A DNA stretch of 64,000 nt, taken from the NCBI RefSeq assembly GCF_001685485.1, contig NZ_BDEL01000001.1, positions 3,817,501 through 3,881,500 on the forward strand, written 5' to 3'. Made by a program: the position numbers and the translations under genes. The notes under the pieces are model-generated. The model did not search any database and was not told the origin of the DNA. It worked only from the letters and a program-made list of their open reading frames with translations. The DNA comes from Formosa haliotis (GTDB lineage Bacteria; Bacteroidota; Bacteroidia; Flavobacteriales; Flavobacteriaceae). Below are positions 37,601 through 47,069 of the stretch, in pieces (the stretch's first letter is position 1; each line of letters begins with the position of its first letter).

Positions 37601-37954
37601 GGTTTTAATAAAAACAATTTAAATACAGCATATAAAGAGGTTACAAACACTGAAATAATAGCAGACTTAATTGCACATATACGTACTTCTGCTTTGGGAG
37701 AAGATTTGGTAAGTCACCACGAACGTATAAGTAATGCCGTAGCAAAACTTAAGGCTTCCCATTCTTGGAATCAAATTCAGTTAAAGTGGTTAGATAAAAT
37801 AGAAGCCCAATTACAAAAAGAATCTATAATAACCTTAGAAGATTTAAATAAGCCACCTTTTAGCGTCGATGGAGGATTAAAGCGCTTAGAGAAAGTCTTT
37901 AAAAACGAAACAGCTCAAATAATCAACGAGTTAAACGACTATTTATATGCATAA
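34697..37954 (+). CDS. hsdR: Type I restriction enzyme, R subunit
   Basis: A 1085-residue restriction/translocation subunit. Order: N-terminal DUF4145-like helical domain (~20-115), coiled linker (~150-185), HSDR_N PD-(D/E)XK nuclease region (~190-330, with GIIEAKK supplying the E-x-K), SF2 helicase with Walker A ATGTGKTR (~412) and VVDEAHRG (~512-519), LTATPA and VDLLTTGIDVP, QMIGRATR motifs, then a C-terminal EcoEI_R_C domain. Cuts unmodified DNA after ATP-driven translocation with HsdM/HsdS. An alternative ATG four codons later gives MNTNFSFLKD. First gene of an operon with spacings of 17, 0 and 0 bp. Confidence 0.95.
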   Translation: MGCEMNTNFSFLKDNYFNLFQLALLAERNCYSDPSTTLSKLRILSEKLASILIDFELLDEPYDKKQMSRLTVLANNSDTPSEIISIFHTIRKSGNKASHSGEGTEAEARYMLRQTFYLTKWFIEVYENEDVHSDYVIPQESWFVTNDSRAEELEEELERLKQEVVGYKQKIKEYTQISEEAKQERKERAFAKVIKTEQTEAETRDRIDKQLRDAGWECDTKTLNYKTCKTLPQKGKQIAIAEWKCGSKWADYALFNGLDLIGIIEAKKHIKNVMSDLGQAKTYSQIITANHDITFPNHPNSDVYKVPFMFASNGRPFLEQFKTASGIWFWDGRQQKNMARPLANWFSPRDLIEKLDYDERDGVDKLKKTGFDLLSDPSGLNLRAYQIEAIKAVEHKILTDNQDRRALLAMATGTGKTRTMIGMCYRLIASGRFRRILFLVDRRMLGEQAADAFKEVHIEGLQTFAQIYGLQDLEDKAAELDTKIHFATVQGMVQRIAYSDDPPSIGDYDCIVVDEAHRGYTLDKEMDEEEVVLRDQLDFQSKYRMVLDYFDAYRIGLTATPALHTKEIFGDPVYTYSYRQAVIEGYLIDFEPPFVFQTSLSKDGIVWEKGDEVKIYDPEDNEIKDIGVTPDEIKVEITGFNRKVITENFNRVILNELISTYGVLPENRDKTLIFAATNAHADTIVKLLYEEYAELGEDVDADAIVKITGDVYNRADLLRKFKNDQYPSIVVTVDLLTTGIDVPSISNLVFLRRVNSRILYDQMIGRATRRCDEIGKEVFKIYDCVGVTEIMSKEQVMKPVAPLVTKSFADLVEELAIIEDNYSKDAKLDRIIAKIQRKFSSFNKEQKEQFEILSGEPTARDFAKKLKAVDPEALNKSVEDYGHLWEFLDREKGKAFNYGTLYSDHEDKLEEVSRAYEKNLKPKDYLESFTEFINNNRNEISALNVVCTKPSSLTRTELKELRLILDTQGFNKNNLNTAYKEVTNTEIIADLIAHIRTSALGEDLVSHHERISNAVAKLKASHSWNQIQLKWLDKIEAQLQKESIITLEDLNKPPFSVDGGLKRLEKVFKNETAQIINELNDYLYA

Positions 37955-37971
37955 GTAGCAAAACCAATAAC

Positions 37972-39264
37972 ATGAAAAGCTTATTAAAACATATTGCCCA
38001 AATTTCAAAAAAATACGCGCAATTAAACAAGATTTCAGGAGATGCCTTTAATGTATTCGAGGTTATAAATGTAACTACAGATGAAGTGAGGTTGCACTCA
38101 AGATTCCTAGCTGAATTATTAAATCCTAAAGGCACACATGGGCAAGGCGATTTGTTTTTAAAACATTTTGTAGATCAATTTAAAATTCAATTAGATACCA
38201 AATCGGCAAAGGTAACGGTAGAAAAGTATATTGGACCTGTAACAGAAATAACAGGTGGGCTAATAGATATTTTTATTTCCGATAATAAGGGCGCTTCTAT
38301 AACTATTGAAAATAAAATTTATGCTCCAGATCAGAATAATCAATTAATAAGGTATTATAACCATTCTCAAAATAATATTTTTTATTTAACACTTTTGGGA
38401 ACTGAGCCTTCTGAAGATAGTTATATAAATACTAAAGTAAACCCTAATAAAGTACACGGAAAAACAAAATTAAATCCTAAAACAGATTTTAAACTACTAT
38501 CATATAAGTATGATATAAAAGATTGGTTAATACTTTGTAGGAAGGAATCGGTAGAATTACCATTATTAAGAGAAGGTATTACGCATTACTTAAATCTAAT
38601 AAATACATTAACTGGACAATCTGGAAATAATAAAATGAATACAGAAATCACCGAATTTATCACGTCAACTGAAGACCATTTAAAACATGCTGTTTTAATA
38701 GAGCAAAGTCTTACAGATTCCAAAATTAAAATACAAAGTAAATTTTGGGAACATCTAAAAGAAAAGTTAGAAGCAAATTCGTTTGTTATTAATGATGCGC
38801 TTAGCGTTACAAAAGAGAATATTCAAAATTATTATATTAAGAATAGAAACAGAGATGTGGAATACGGATTAATAATGGATGTATATAAGAAGGAGCATTT
38901 AAAAATTCAGTTTAAAGTTGAATTACATCTTCATATTTATTACGGCTTTCAGCTTATTAAAAACGAAGGCCTGATAAATCAAACTACTGAAGAATGTAGT
39001 ATGTATACCAAGATACTCGATGGATTAGAGTGGCAATACGAAAATTCTGAAAGATGGCTAGGTCGGAGATTTACCGATGAAAAACTAAATTTTAGAGCTT
39101 TCAATTCAGATGCTATTTTTGAACTAGCAAACCCAGAAAAATTAGACAAAAAAACAACTATAATTGCAAATTCTATTAAAAACGAGATTGATGCTTTTCA
39201 AGAACAATTAAAAGCAATAGATCAATTAGAATTAATAAATAAAAAAGAAATACAAAACATATAA
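37972..39264 (+). CDS. PD-(D/E)XK nuclease-family protein within the type I operon
   Basis: A 430-residue protein of the PDDEXK_4 type. The core is recognisable: RLHSRFLAELLNPKGTHGQGDLFL, then GGLIDIFIS (catalytic Asp) and ITIENKIYAPDQNNQLIRYYNH (Glu-x-Lys followed by the Asp-Gln-x-x-Gln-Leu-x-Arg-Tyr helix). Cytoplasmic. The gene is inserted between hsdR and hsdM, ending exactly where hsdM starts, so it is translated with the restriction system. It may add a second nuclease or guard the system. Role inferred from context only. Confidence 0.83.
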   Translation: MKSLLKHIAQISKKYAQLNKISGDAFNVFEVINVTTDEVRLHSRFLAELLNPKGTHGQGDLFLKHFVDQFKIQLDTKSAKVTVEKYIGPVTEITGGLIDIFISDNKGASITIENKIYAPDQNNQLIRYYNHSQNNIFYLTLLGTEPSEDSYINTKVNPNKVHGKTKLNPKTDFKLLSYKYDIKDWLILCRKESVELPLLREGITHYLNLINTLTGQSGNNKMNTEITEFITSTEDHLKHAVLIEQSLTDSKIKIQSKFWEHLKEKLEANSFVINDALSVTKENIQNYYIKNRNRDVEYGLIMDVYKKEHLKIQFKVELHLHIYYGFQLIKNEGLINQTTEECSMYTKILDGLEWQYENSERWLGRRFTDEKLNFRAFNSDAIFELANPEKLDKKTTIIANSIKNEIDAFQEQLKAIDQLELINKKEIQNI

Positions 39265-40668
39265 ATGGCATTATCCACTCAAGAAATAGTAAATAAACTT
39301 TGGAACCTTTGTAACGTATTACGCGACGATGGTATCACATATCACCAATATTTAAACGAGCTTACCTTTATTCTGTTTTTAAAAATGGCAGAAGAAACCG
39401 ACTATAACGATAAACTTCCAGAAGGTTACCGTTGGGAAGACTTAAAACAAAAAGAAGGTGTAGAATTGTCTACATTCTATCGTCAATTATTACTGACTTT
39501 AGGAACGGAAAGTACTGGAAACATTCAGAAAATATACAACAACGCACAAACTAGTATTAGCGAGCCTGCCAATCTTCGTAAAATTATAAAACATATAGAC
39601 GAGCTGGATTGGTTTGAAGCCAAAGACGAAGGATTAGGCGACATGTATGAAGGCTTGCTAGAAAAAAATGCCAGTGAAAAAAAATCTGGAGCAGGCCAAT
39701 ACTTTACCCCACGACCATTAATTAATGTGATGGTGCGCTTAATGGATCCTAAAGTAGGCGAACGTTTAAACGATCCTGCTTGTGGTACCTATGGGTTTAT
39801 GATTGCCGCACACCATTATATTTTACAACATAACGATATCTATTCGCTTACAGAAGCTCAAAACAACTTCTTGCTAAATGAGCAATACTCTGGTTGCGAG
39901 TTGGTAGGCGACACCCACCGTTTAGCCATGATGAATGCTTTTTTACATGGTATGGGCGGTAATATCGCTTTAGGAGATTCTTTAAGCAGTTATGGAGAAA
40001 GTGTAAAAAATATAGACCTTGTTCTAGCAAACCCACCGTTTGGAACCAAAAAAGGAGGCGACCGACCTACAAGAACCGATTTGGTTTACCCAACAAGTAA
40101 CAAGCAATTAAATTTCTTGCAAGCTATTTACCGTAGTTTACATATACGTGGCGGAGCTCGTGCAGCAGTGGTATTACCAGATAATGTGTTGTTTGAAGAT
40201 GGCGACGGCCAAAACGTACGTAGAGACCTCATGGAAAAATGTAATTTACATACCGTACTGCGTTTACCAACTGGTATTTTTTATGCTGCAGGTGTAAAAA
40301 CCAATGTATTATTCTTTGAGCGTGGTACTACAGATAAAGGGAATACTAAAAACGTGTGGTTTTACGATATGCGTACCAACATGCCCAACTTTGGAAAACG
40401 TACCCCATTTACCGAAAGCTATTTTGAGGATTTTGAGAAAGCCTACACCGCCAAAGATCGAACCAGTATTAAAGACGAACGCTTTAAATGTATTAGTAGA
40501 GAAACCATTGCAAAAAAGAACGATTCTCTAGATTTAGGTTTAATAGCAGACGATAGCATTACCAAAGCCGAAGACATTGGAGAACCCATAGACATTGCTA
40601 AAGAAGCCCTAGCCGAATTAACAAGCATTACAGAAGAGTTGAATGCCATAATTAAAGCGTTGAACTAA
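39265..40668 (+). CDS. hsdM: Type I restriction enzyme, M subunit (N6-adenine methyltransferase)
   Basis: A 467-residue adenine methyltransferase. An N-terminal HsdM_N helical domain (~5-130), the SAM-binding DPACGTYGF (~170-178; the common form is DPACGTGGF, here the sixth residue is Tyr), and catalytic NPPFGTKKGG (~256-265, NPPF motif IV). Works with HsdS to methylate the recognition site and with HsdR to form the restriction complex. The ATG abuts the stop codon of the preceding gene; hsdS begins directly after its stop. Confidence 0.95.
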   Translation: MALSTQEIVNKLWNLCNVLRDDGITYHQYLNELTFILFLKMAEETDYNDKLPEGYRWEDLKQKEGVELSTFYRQLLLTLGTESTGNIQKIYNNAQTSISEPANLRKIIKHIDELDWFEAKDEGLGDMYEGLLEKNASEKKSGAGQYFTPRPLINVMVRLMDPKVGERLNDPACGTYGFMIAAHHYILQHNDIYSLTEAQNNFLLNEQYSGCELVGDTHRLAMMNAFLHGMGGNIALGDSLSSYGESVKNIDLVLANPPFGTKKGGDRPTRTDLVYPTSNKQLNFLQAIYRSLHIRGGARAAVVLPDNVLFEDGDGQNVRRDLMEKCNLHTVLRLPTGIFYAAGVKTNVLFFERGTTDKGNTKNVWFYDMRTNMPNFGKRTPFTESYFEDFEKAYTAKDRTSIKDERFKCISRETIAKKNDSLDLGLIADDSITKAEDIGEPIDIAKEALAELTSITEELNAIIKALN

Positions 40669-42126
40669 ATGAATAATTGGATAAAATGTAAAATATCGGA
40701 TATAGCAGATGTTAATTCAGGAATAGGCTTTCCGAAAAACTTTCAAGGAAATATAAATGGGATTTATCCTTTTTATAAGGTTGGTGATATCTCTCAAACC
40801 TTTTTGAGAGGAGAACAGTACTTAACTGTGGCAAATAATTATATAGATGATGATATATTAATAGAACTTAAAGGGAAACTATTTAAGTCAGGTACAATTG
40901 TATTTGCAAAAATCGGTGAAGCTTTAAGATTAAACAGAAGAGCTATCATTAGTGAAGATTCTTTATGTGATAATAACGTTATGGGAGTTATTCCTGTAAA
41001 ATCAGAGACAAGCAGGTTTTTGTATTACTATCTAAATACATTGGATTTAGGTATTTATAGTGCAGGAAATGCTGTTCCTTCAATTAGGAAATCTGTTGTA
41101 TTAGATATAAAAATCCCCCTCCCCCCACTACCAGAACAACAACGCATTGTTGCCAAGTTAGACGAATTATTTGGGCATCTAGACAGTCTTAAAACCCGTT
41201 TAAACAACATACCACAAATTCTTAAAAATTTTAGGCAAGCGGTGTTAACCCAAGCCGTAACAGGTAAACTTACTGAGGAATGGCGTGTTGGGAAGGCGTT
41301 GGAGGATGTTGATTTTGTAGTGAAAGAGTTTTTAACTGATTTAGTAGAAAAAGAAAAAAGTCAAATAAAGAAGAAGAAGATAAAAACTTTAATTAAAGAA
41401 AAATCTATTGAGGAATACAATGTCCCTAAAGAATGGAAGTTTTATAAATTAGAAAAACTTTGTTTAGAATTCACCTATGGTAGTTCTTCTAAATCCTTAG
41501 ATGAAGGATTAGTTCCTGTTATAAGAATGGGCAATTTACAAGCTGGTAAAATTGATTGGGATAAATTAAAGTATTCAGTTGATGAAAAAGAAATAGAAAA
41601 ATATATGCTTACTGCTGGAGATGTTTTATTTAATAGGACGAATAGTCCAGAATTAGTTGGTAAAACTTCGATTTATTTAGGAGATAAAAAAGCAATTTAT
41701 GCTGGTTATTTAATAAAAATTAAAACTAGTGAATTATTAAAATCAAGTTATTTGAATTATGCTTTAAATTCACCTTATGCAAAAGAATGGTGTTGGAAAG
41801 TCAAAACAGATGGAGTAAGTCAATCTAATATTAATGCTCAAAAACTATCTCAATTTAATCTCCCTTATCCACCAATTAAAGAACAAACCGAAATCGTAAA
41901 CCGGGTAGCCCATTTATTTGCCAAAGCTGATGCTATAGACGCCCAATACCAAAGCCTAAAAACAAAAATAGACAGTTTACCACAAGCTATTTTAGCCAAA
42001 GCCTTTAAAGGCGAGTTGGTAGCGCAGTTGGATACAGATGGTAGTGCAGAGGTGTTGTTAGAGGAGATACAAAGGTTAAGGGCTGAGGTTGTAAAAAAAG
42101 GTAAAACAAACAAAGTAAAACAGTAA
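40669..42126 (+). CDS. hsdS: Type I restriction enzyme, S (specificity) subunit
   Basis: A 485-residue DNA-recognition subunit with two target-recognition domains. TRD1 ~1-150, a first conserved helix (LPEQQRIVAKLDELFGHLDSLKTRL, split here as LPEQQRIVAKLDELF then GHLDSLKTRL, ~150-180), TRD2 ~250-410 and a second conserved helix (KEQTEIVNRVAHLFAKADAI, ~405-440). The TRDs are more AT-rich than the conserved helices, as expected for horizontally exchanged specificity domains. Target sequence cannot be read. Confidence 0.95.
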   Translation: MNNWIKCKISDIADVNSGIGFPKNFQGNINGIYPFYKVGDISQTFLRGEQYLTVANNYIDDDILIELKGKLFKSGTIVFAKIGEALRLNRRAIISEDSLCDNNVMGVIPVKSETSRFLYYYLNTLDLGIYSAGNAVPSIRKSVVLDIKIPLPPLPEQQRIVAKLDELFGHLDSLKTRLNNIPQILKNFRQAVLTQAVTGKLTEEWRVGKALEDVDFVVKEFLTDLVEKEKSQIKKKKIKTLIKEKSIEEYNVPKEWKFYKLEKLCLEFTYGSSSKSLDEGLVPVIRMGNLQAGKIDWDKLKYSVDEKEIEKYMLTAGDVLFNRTNSPELVGKTSIYLGDKKAIYAGYLIKIKTSELLKSSYLNYALNSPYAKEWCWKVKTDGVSQSNINAQKLSQFNLPYPPIKEQTEIVNRVAHLFAKADAIDAQYQSLKTKIDSLPQAILAKAFKGELVAQLDTDGSAEVLLEEIQRLRAEVVKKGKTNKVKQ

Positions 42127-42604
42127 ATGATTAAAGAATTTCTACCGTCAACTTCTGTTTTTGCAGAAATGGCAAATAATAATGTTGACCTAAAAAAATA
42201 TAAATGAGTTTTATAATTAACACAGATATATTAAATAATACTTATTCTCAAAATACAGCTGAGATTCGTAGTGAATAATCATTTAAAGAATTACCATTTA
42301 GATACAAGAGCGGAAATTTCAAAAGCAGATTTTCTTTACCTGTTGCATGAAAAAAAAGCTCGTATTTCAAGAAACCCATTAAAAAATAAGGATATACCAA
42401 TGCCAATAGAATCAGCCATAAGTATATATTCACGAGCATTACAGCAAAAACAAGACAATAGATTGGGCCTACATTGTTAGGTGTAATTGCTAGAATAATC
42501 TCATCTATAGGTAATATTGTTATAGGAAGTATTTAAGCATATTGAAAATTGAAGTTGATTAATAATTAAGAAAATAGTTTGTTTCGAAAAAAGAAAATTT
42601 AATT
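42127..42604. other. Intergenic region between the type I and McrBC systems
   Basis: About 480 bp. Two short open frames read partly like protein: a 26-codon frame directly after hsdS (MIKEFLPSTSVFAEMANNN...) and a frame at 42271-42480 (KADFLYLLHEKKARISRNPL... ending GLHC). Neither matches a family I know; they may be remnants of a lost gene. Confidence 0.4.
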
Positions 42605-45400
42605 ATGATTACATATACAGATTACGAAAAACAAGTTTATGAATGGCTTATGCAAAAGCATGAAAAAGACTCGAATTTCACTTTTTCTTTAAGAATGAAA
42701 GGTTCTAAAGGAACAGAACTAGATTATTTTATTGGTACAAAAAAATCTAATTATTTTGCGACTACCTTTTGGTCTATTCCTGTAGCATATCCTGGGTCAT
42801 CAAGCGATTGTATTGATTTAATTTTTGGTATGTCAAACAATCTTTATAGCTATAATTTTGAATTTACCCAAACAAATTCACCACATGGTACACAAAACCA
42901 ATCAGTTTTAAATTTTATAAAAGCACTTCATAAATCTACAATATCAACTCTTGGTTTTTCTTATGTTAGTCCAGAAAGTAACAAAATGTTTACTTTTAAA
43001 ACCAATCAAAGACAAAATCAATATACGTCCTTACCTGACATGTTGCTAGATATTGAAAAGGATTTAGAAGTTATTATTCCTGAAGTTAATAAAGCCATAA
43101 CAGCCGAAAAATTAAATAATCAAGATTTTAAAGCACACCGTATTACGCTTCAAGAATTTACAAATATGCAAACTAAATTAGAGAAGCGTTTTAAGAAATA
43201 TAGTAACATACATAAAAAAGCTAACTACTGGATTTTTCAAGGAAATCCCGATATATACAATATAACCAATGCATTAAAAGCTGCTCATTTAAAAAGTTGG
43301 AAGGTAGGAGCGCATAAGGATAAAATTAAAATTGGTGATCAAGTTATTTTATGGCAAACAGGCAAAGATGCTGGTTGCTATGCTTTAGCAGAAATTACAT
43401 CTGATGTTTCTGTATTTGAAGAAGAACCATTCGAAAAACAATATTATACAGACGTTTCAAATACTAAGGCTACAGATCGTGTTAAACTTAAAATAACGAA
43501 ATATTTGGCAGACACCCCCATACTTTGGCAAGACATTAAAGATGTACCAACATTTTCTAATTTTAATGCAGGAAATCAAGGTACCAACTTTACGGCAACA
43601 GAAAAGGAGTTTAATGCATTGTTAGAGTGGAACGATACAAATGAGGACAATTCTTTTGAAGAAACTAGGGCAAAATTAGATCCTGTAAGCTTTAATGAGT
43701 TTATTTCTTTTGTAAGATTCATCATAACATCTTTTAATTTAAAACCAAACGATCCTAGAGTCGTTTATAGTGTAAGGGGGTATAGCTTAAACCTTATTAT
43801 AGGACAAAAATATTGTGCTAATATATATGCTTCCAAAAACAAAGAAACTTTTGGTATAATTGCTACAACAAAGCTATCCAAAAACAGCGAAGAATACGCA
43901 GGTAAAAAACCTCAAACTTATTATAGTTATCTAGAAGAACTTGTTCTTGATGTTGAGGATAAGAAATCGGTAACAGATGCTATAGAAGGTGTTTTAGATA
44001 AAACCACAAAATCGGGCTATACTAAGTCTAACGATATAGATTTTCAAAATTTTCTTTTTGGTTTAGAAACCAATAATAAAACCGAAATTATGATGCAGGC
44101 TCCTACAAATAAAATACTTTATGGCCCTCCAGGAACAGGAAAAACATTTTATTTAAAAGATCAATTATTTGAAAAATATACGCTTAAAGAGCATGCTGTA
44201 ACAAAAGAAAAGTATTTTGAAGATGTTGTTTTAAGCTTAACATGGTGGCAGGTTATTACCTTGGCACTTATAGAAATTGGTACAGCTAAAGTAAATGATA
44301 TCTTAGAAAATAGATGGGTTGCCAAAAAAGCGAGTCTTTCCGAGTCTAAAAATGTAAGAGCAACCTTATGGGGTACACTACAAATGCATACCATTATGGA
44401 TTCTAAAAGTGTGGCTTACAAACAGCGCCAAAACCCTTTGATTTTTGATAAGAATAAAGACAAGAAATGGCAGTTATTACTTGAAGAGGTAAAAGAGCAA
44501 TGCCCTGAAATACATGATATTTTAAACGACTTAAACAACTTTGAAACAAGTCCTCAAAAAGTAATTAAAAATTACGATTTTGTAACTTTTCATCAATCTT
44601 TCGCCTACGAAGACTTTATTGAAGGCATAAAGCCTATTTCACCAGAAGAAGGAGAAGAAACTACAGATTTAGGATACAGAATTGAAAACGGAGTGTTTAA
44701 GAATTTGTGTATTAAAGCTAAAAACGATCCCGATAATAGATATGCTATTTTTATAGATGAAATAAATAGAGGTAATGTGTCAGCAATTTTTGGAGAGCTC
44801 ATTACCCTTATTGAAATAGATAAACGAAAAGGATCTAAAAATGAAATGAGCATTACACTGCCTTATTCTAAAAAGGAATTTAGTGTGCCATCCAATTTAG
44901 ATATTTATGGCACAATGAACACAGCAGACCGTTCGGTAGAAGCTTTAGATACGGCATTAAGACGTCGTTTCGAGTTTAAAGAAATGATGCCAAATCTTGA
45001 TATTATCGAAAATGAAGAGGTTGAAGGTATAAAGCTTTCAGAAGTTTTAAAAATTATTAATAAACGTATTGAATTATTGTTAGATAGAGATCACACCATT
45101 GGGCATTCTTACTTTTGTAATGTTAATTCTTCAGAATCTTTAGCTAATGCATTTAATAATAAAATTATGCCCTTATTACAAGAGTATTTTTATGGTGATT
45201 ATGGAAAAATTGGTTTGGTTCTGGGTAATGGATTTGTAGATATTATAAAAAATGACGAAGTGAATTTTGCGAGTTTCAATTATGAGAACTCAAATGATTT
45301 TAAAACATCAACTTTTGTTCTGAAGCAGGTTCATGCAGACACCGTTATTGATGCGTTAAAAGAATTATTAGGTATAACAGAAGTTATTTTAAATAATTGA
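42605..45400 (+). CDS. mcrB: EVE-domain McrB-type restriction GTPase
   Basis: A 931-residue McrB homologue. The N-terminal ~195 residues are an extra domain with a DUF-like fold (GSKGTELDYFIGTKKSNYFATTFW). An EVE domain follows (~206-345: ANYWIFQGNPDIYNITNAL ... WKVGAHKDKIKIGDQVILW), which reads modified bases. A linker leads to the AAA GTPase: Walker A GPPGTGKTF (~507-515), Walker B IDEINRGNVSAIFGE, and the McrB signature NTADRSVEALDTALRRRF. Acts with McrC to cut DNA carrying modified cytosine. Its stop overlaps the mcrC start by four bases. Confidence 0.92.
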   Translation: MITYTDYEKQVYEWLMQKHEKDSNFTFSLRMKGSKGTELDYFIGTKKSNYFATTFWSIPVAYPGSSSDCIDLIFGMSNNLYSYNFEFTQTNSPHGTQNQSVLNFIKALHKSTISTLGFSYVSPESNKMFTFKTNQRQNQYTSLPDMLLDIEKDLEVIIPEVNKAITAEKLNNQDFKAHRITLQEFTNMQTKLEKRFKKYSNIHKKANYWIFQGNPDIYNITNALKAAHLKSWKVGAHKDKIKIGDQVILWQTGKDAGCYALAEITSDVSVFEEEPFEKQYYTDVSNTKATDRVKLKITKYLADTPILWQDIKDVPTFSNFNAGNQGTNFTATEKEFNALLEWNDTNEDNSFEETRAKLDPVSFNEFISFVRFIITSFNLKPNDPRVVYSVRGYSLNLIIGQKYCANIYASKNKETFGIIATTKLSKNSEEYAGKKPQTYYSYLEELVLDVEDKKSVTDAIEGVLDKTTKSGYTKSNDIDFQNFLFGLETNNKTEIMMQAPTNKILYGPPGTGKTFYLKDQLFEKYTLKEHAVTKEKYFEDVVLSLTWWQVITLALIEIGTAKVNDILENRWVAKKASLSESKNVRATLWGTLQMHTIMDSKSVAYKQRQNPLIFDKNKDKKWQLLLEEVKEQCPEIHDILNDLNNFETSPQKVIKNYDFVTFHQSFAYEDFIEGIKPISPEEGEETTDLGYRIENGVFKNLCIKAKNDPDNRYAIFIDEINRGNVSAIFGELITLIEIDKRKGSKNEMSITLPYSKKEFSVPSNLDIYGTMNTADRSVEALDTALRRRFEFKEMMPNLDIIENEEVEGIKLSEVLKIINKRIELLLDRDHTIGHSYFCNVNSSESLANAFNNKIMPLLQEYFYGDYGKIGLVLGNGFVDIIKNDEVNFASFNYENSNDFKTSTFVLKQVHADTVIDALKELLGITEVILNN

Positions 45401-46644
45401 TAAAGAGCAAAATCATATCTGTTTTTGAGCATCAACGTTTATATGTTGGTGAACAAGGTTTCAATCAAGTGCATTTAGACGCTTTGTTAAAACTTAACGA
45501 ATACCATGATGGTAATTATTTCGAACCTATTGCAAAAGGTATTAAATTTAATCAATATGTAGGTGTTATTCAAATTGACGGCCTAACTATTGAAATTCAT
45601 CCTAAAGCAGATAAGAATGACGAGGACTTTAAATGGAAAGGTGTTTTACTGAAAATGCTACAAGCTTGTGGTAAAATAAAAGTAGAATCTACAGGAGCAG
45701 CACATGTAAAGAGACAGCATCTTAATCTATTGGAGATCTATTTCGAATTGTATTTAAGAGAAATAGATTATTTAATTAGGAATGGAATTGTTAAGCAATA
45801 TAGAAAAGAAACTGCAAACACAAAAGCGCTAAAAGGGAAGTTGGAATTTGCAGGACATATTAGTAAAAACTTAGTTCATAAAGAACGTTTTTTTACAACA
45901 CATCAGGTTTATGATGCCAATCATTTAATACACCAAGTATTGCTTAAAGCATTAAGTATTGTGGATAATTTCACGAAAGGAACTAGATTGTCTGATCTGT
46001 GTAAAAGAGCACTTTTAAATTTTCCAAATGTCTCAATTAAAAATATAACGATTCAGAATCTAAATAGCATTAAACTAACAAGAAAAACTATTGGTTATAC
46101 TGATGGTCTAGAATTAGCTAGGTTAATAATTCTCAATTATTCACCGGATATTTCAAGTGGAAAAGAAAAAATGCTTTCTCTTCTTTTTGATATGAATGCC
46201 CTTTGGGAAGAATATATCTTTAAACAATTACAAAAACATTGTGTCGGAACCAATATTGAAGTATCTGAACAAGAATCTAAATCCTTTTGGGGTAATAACA
46301 GCCTAAGACCTGATATCGCTTTAAAATATAACGACAAGACTTTTATAATAGATACGAAATGGAAACGACCAAATAATAATGCAGCTTCAGTTAACGATTT
46401 ACGGCAAATGTATACCTATTGTCGTTTTTGGAATGCTGAAAAAGCCTTGTTATTATATCCAGGGAATGAGTCTAATTATGAATATCAAAAATTTAATACA
46501 GACGATTATTGTTTCATTGAAAATGAACCCTTGTATAAACTAAAACACGAGTGTAAAATGGGGTTTGTTTCTGTAGTTGACGAAAATGGTGGTTTAAATA
46601 ATAATATTGGTGAAATCGTTTTGAATATTTTGAGAGCAGAATAA
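45397..46644 (+). CDS. mcrC: McrC-type endonuclease subunit
   Basis: A 415-residue nuclease partner of McrB. N-terminal beta domain (FEPIAKGIKFNQYVGVIQIDGLTIEIHPKADKND, split for description), a helical middle (DYLIRNGIVKQYRKE...LKGKLEF), and the C-terminal PD-(D/E)XK: LRPDIALKYNDKTFIIDTKWK with D, D and K of the active site. The start is TTG at 45397, overlapping the mcrB stop (TTGA), which indicates translational coupling; no ATG is near. Gap-free with mcrB, then about 425 bp without a gene. Confidence 0.9.
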   Translation: MIKSKIISVFEHQRLYVGEQGFNQVHLDALLKLNEYHDGNYFEPIAKGIKFNQYVGVIQIDGLTIEIHPKADKNDEDFKWKGVLLKMLQACGKIKVESTGAAHVKRQHLNLLEIYFELYLREIDYLIRNGIVKQYRKETANTKALKGKLEFAGHISKNLVHKERFFTTHQVYDANHLIHQVLLKALSIVDNFTKGTRLSDLCKRALLNFPNVSIKNITIQNLNSIKLTRKTIGYTDGLELARLIILNYSPDISSGKEKMLSLLFDMNALWEEYIFKQLQKHCVGTNIEVSEQESKSFWGNNSLRPDIALKYNDKTFIIDTKWKRPNNNAASVNDLRQMYTYCRFWNAEKALLLYPGNESNYEYQKFNTDDYCFIENEPLYKLKHECKMGFVSVVDENGGLNNNIGEIVLNILRAE

Positions 46645-47069
46645 TTTCATTCGAAACCTATTAAAAATTCATATAATTCATAAAGTACGGAGAATTTTTA
46701 TTATTATCTTGATATTGGATTTTATTATGGTTCATAACGTATAAGTTATAGTGGTTGAAAAGAAAACTAAATAATCTACATTTTCTAAATACGTCACCAT
46801 CCTAAAAACATTAAATGTTAACCTATGATTTAAATTATATCATACCAAAAATACAAGCTGCAATTCCTTGCAGAAGAAACTATTTTAAAATCTACCTTTT
46901 TAGCCCTTTTATAGGCTATAAAAAATGGTCATTGCATATTAGAAACTTAGGCATTATTTTAACCAGTTTTTAGCTATATTTTGAAAAATGGGGTCGGCTT
47001 TAACTTAGCCAATCCCTCGATTTATAACTAACACACCTTTCGGGATAGTGTCCAAGAGTTTCTAAAGGA
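46645..47069. other. Intergenic region after mcrC
   Basis: About 425 bp between convergent genes with no ORF of protein character and no clear terminator with T run. AT-rich; nothing else recognised. Confidence 0.5.

Noticed and set aside
42271..42480. 69-codon frame between hsdS and mcrB
   Set aside because: Partly protein-like but no family, non-ATG start and no operon logic; described as a possible remnant only.
34435..47057. TAGTGTCCAAGA occurs at 34435 and 47046, flanking the restriction island
   Set aside because: Twelve-base matches are expected by chance many times in 64 kb, and no longer homology surrounds them, so they are not evidence of an insertion.
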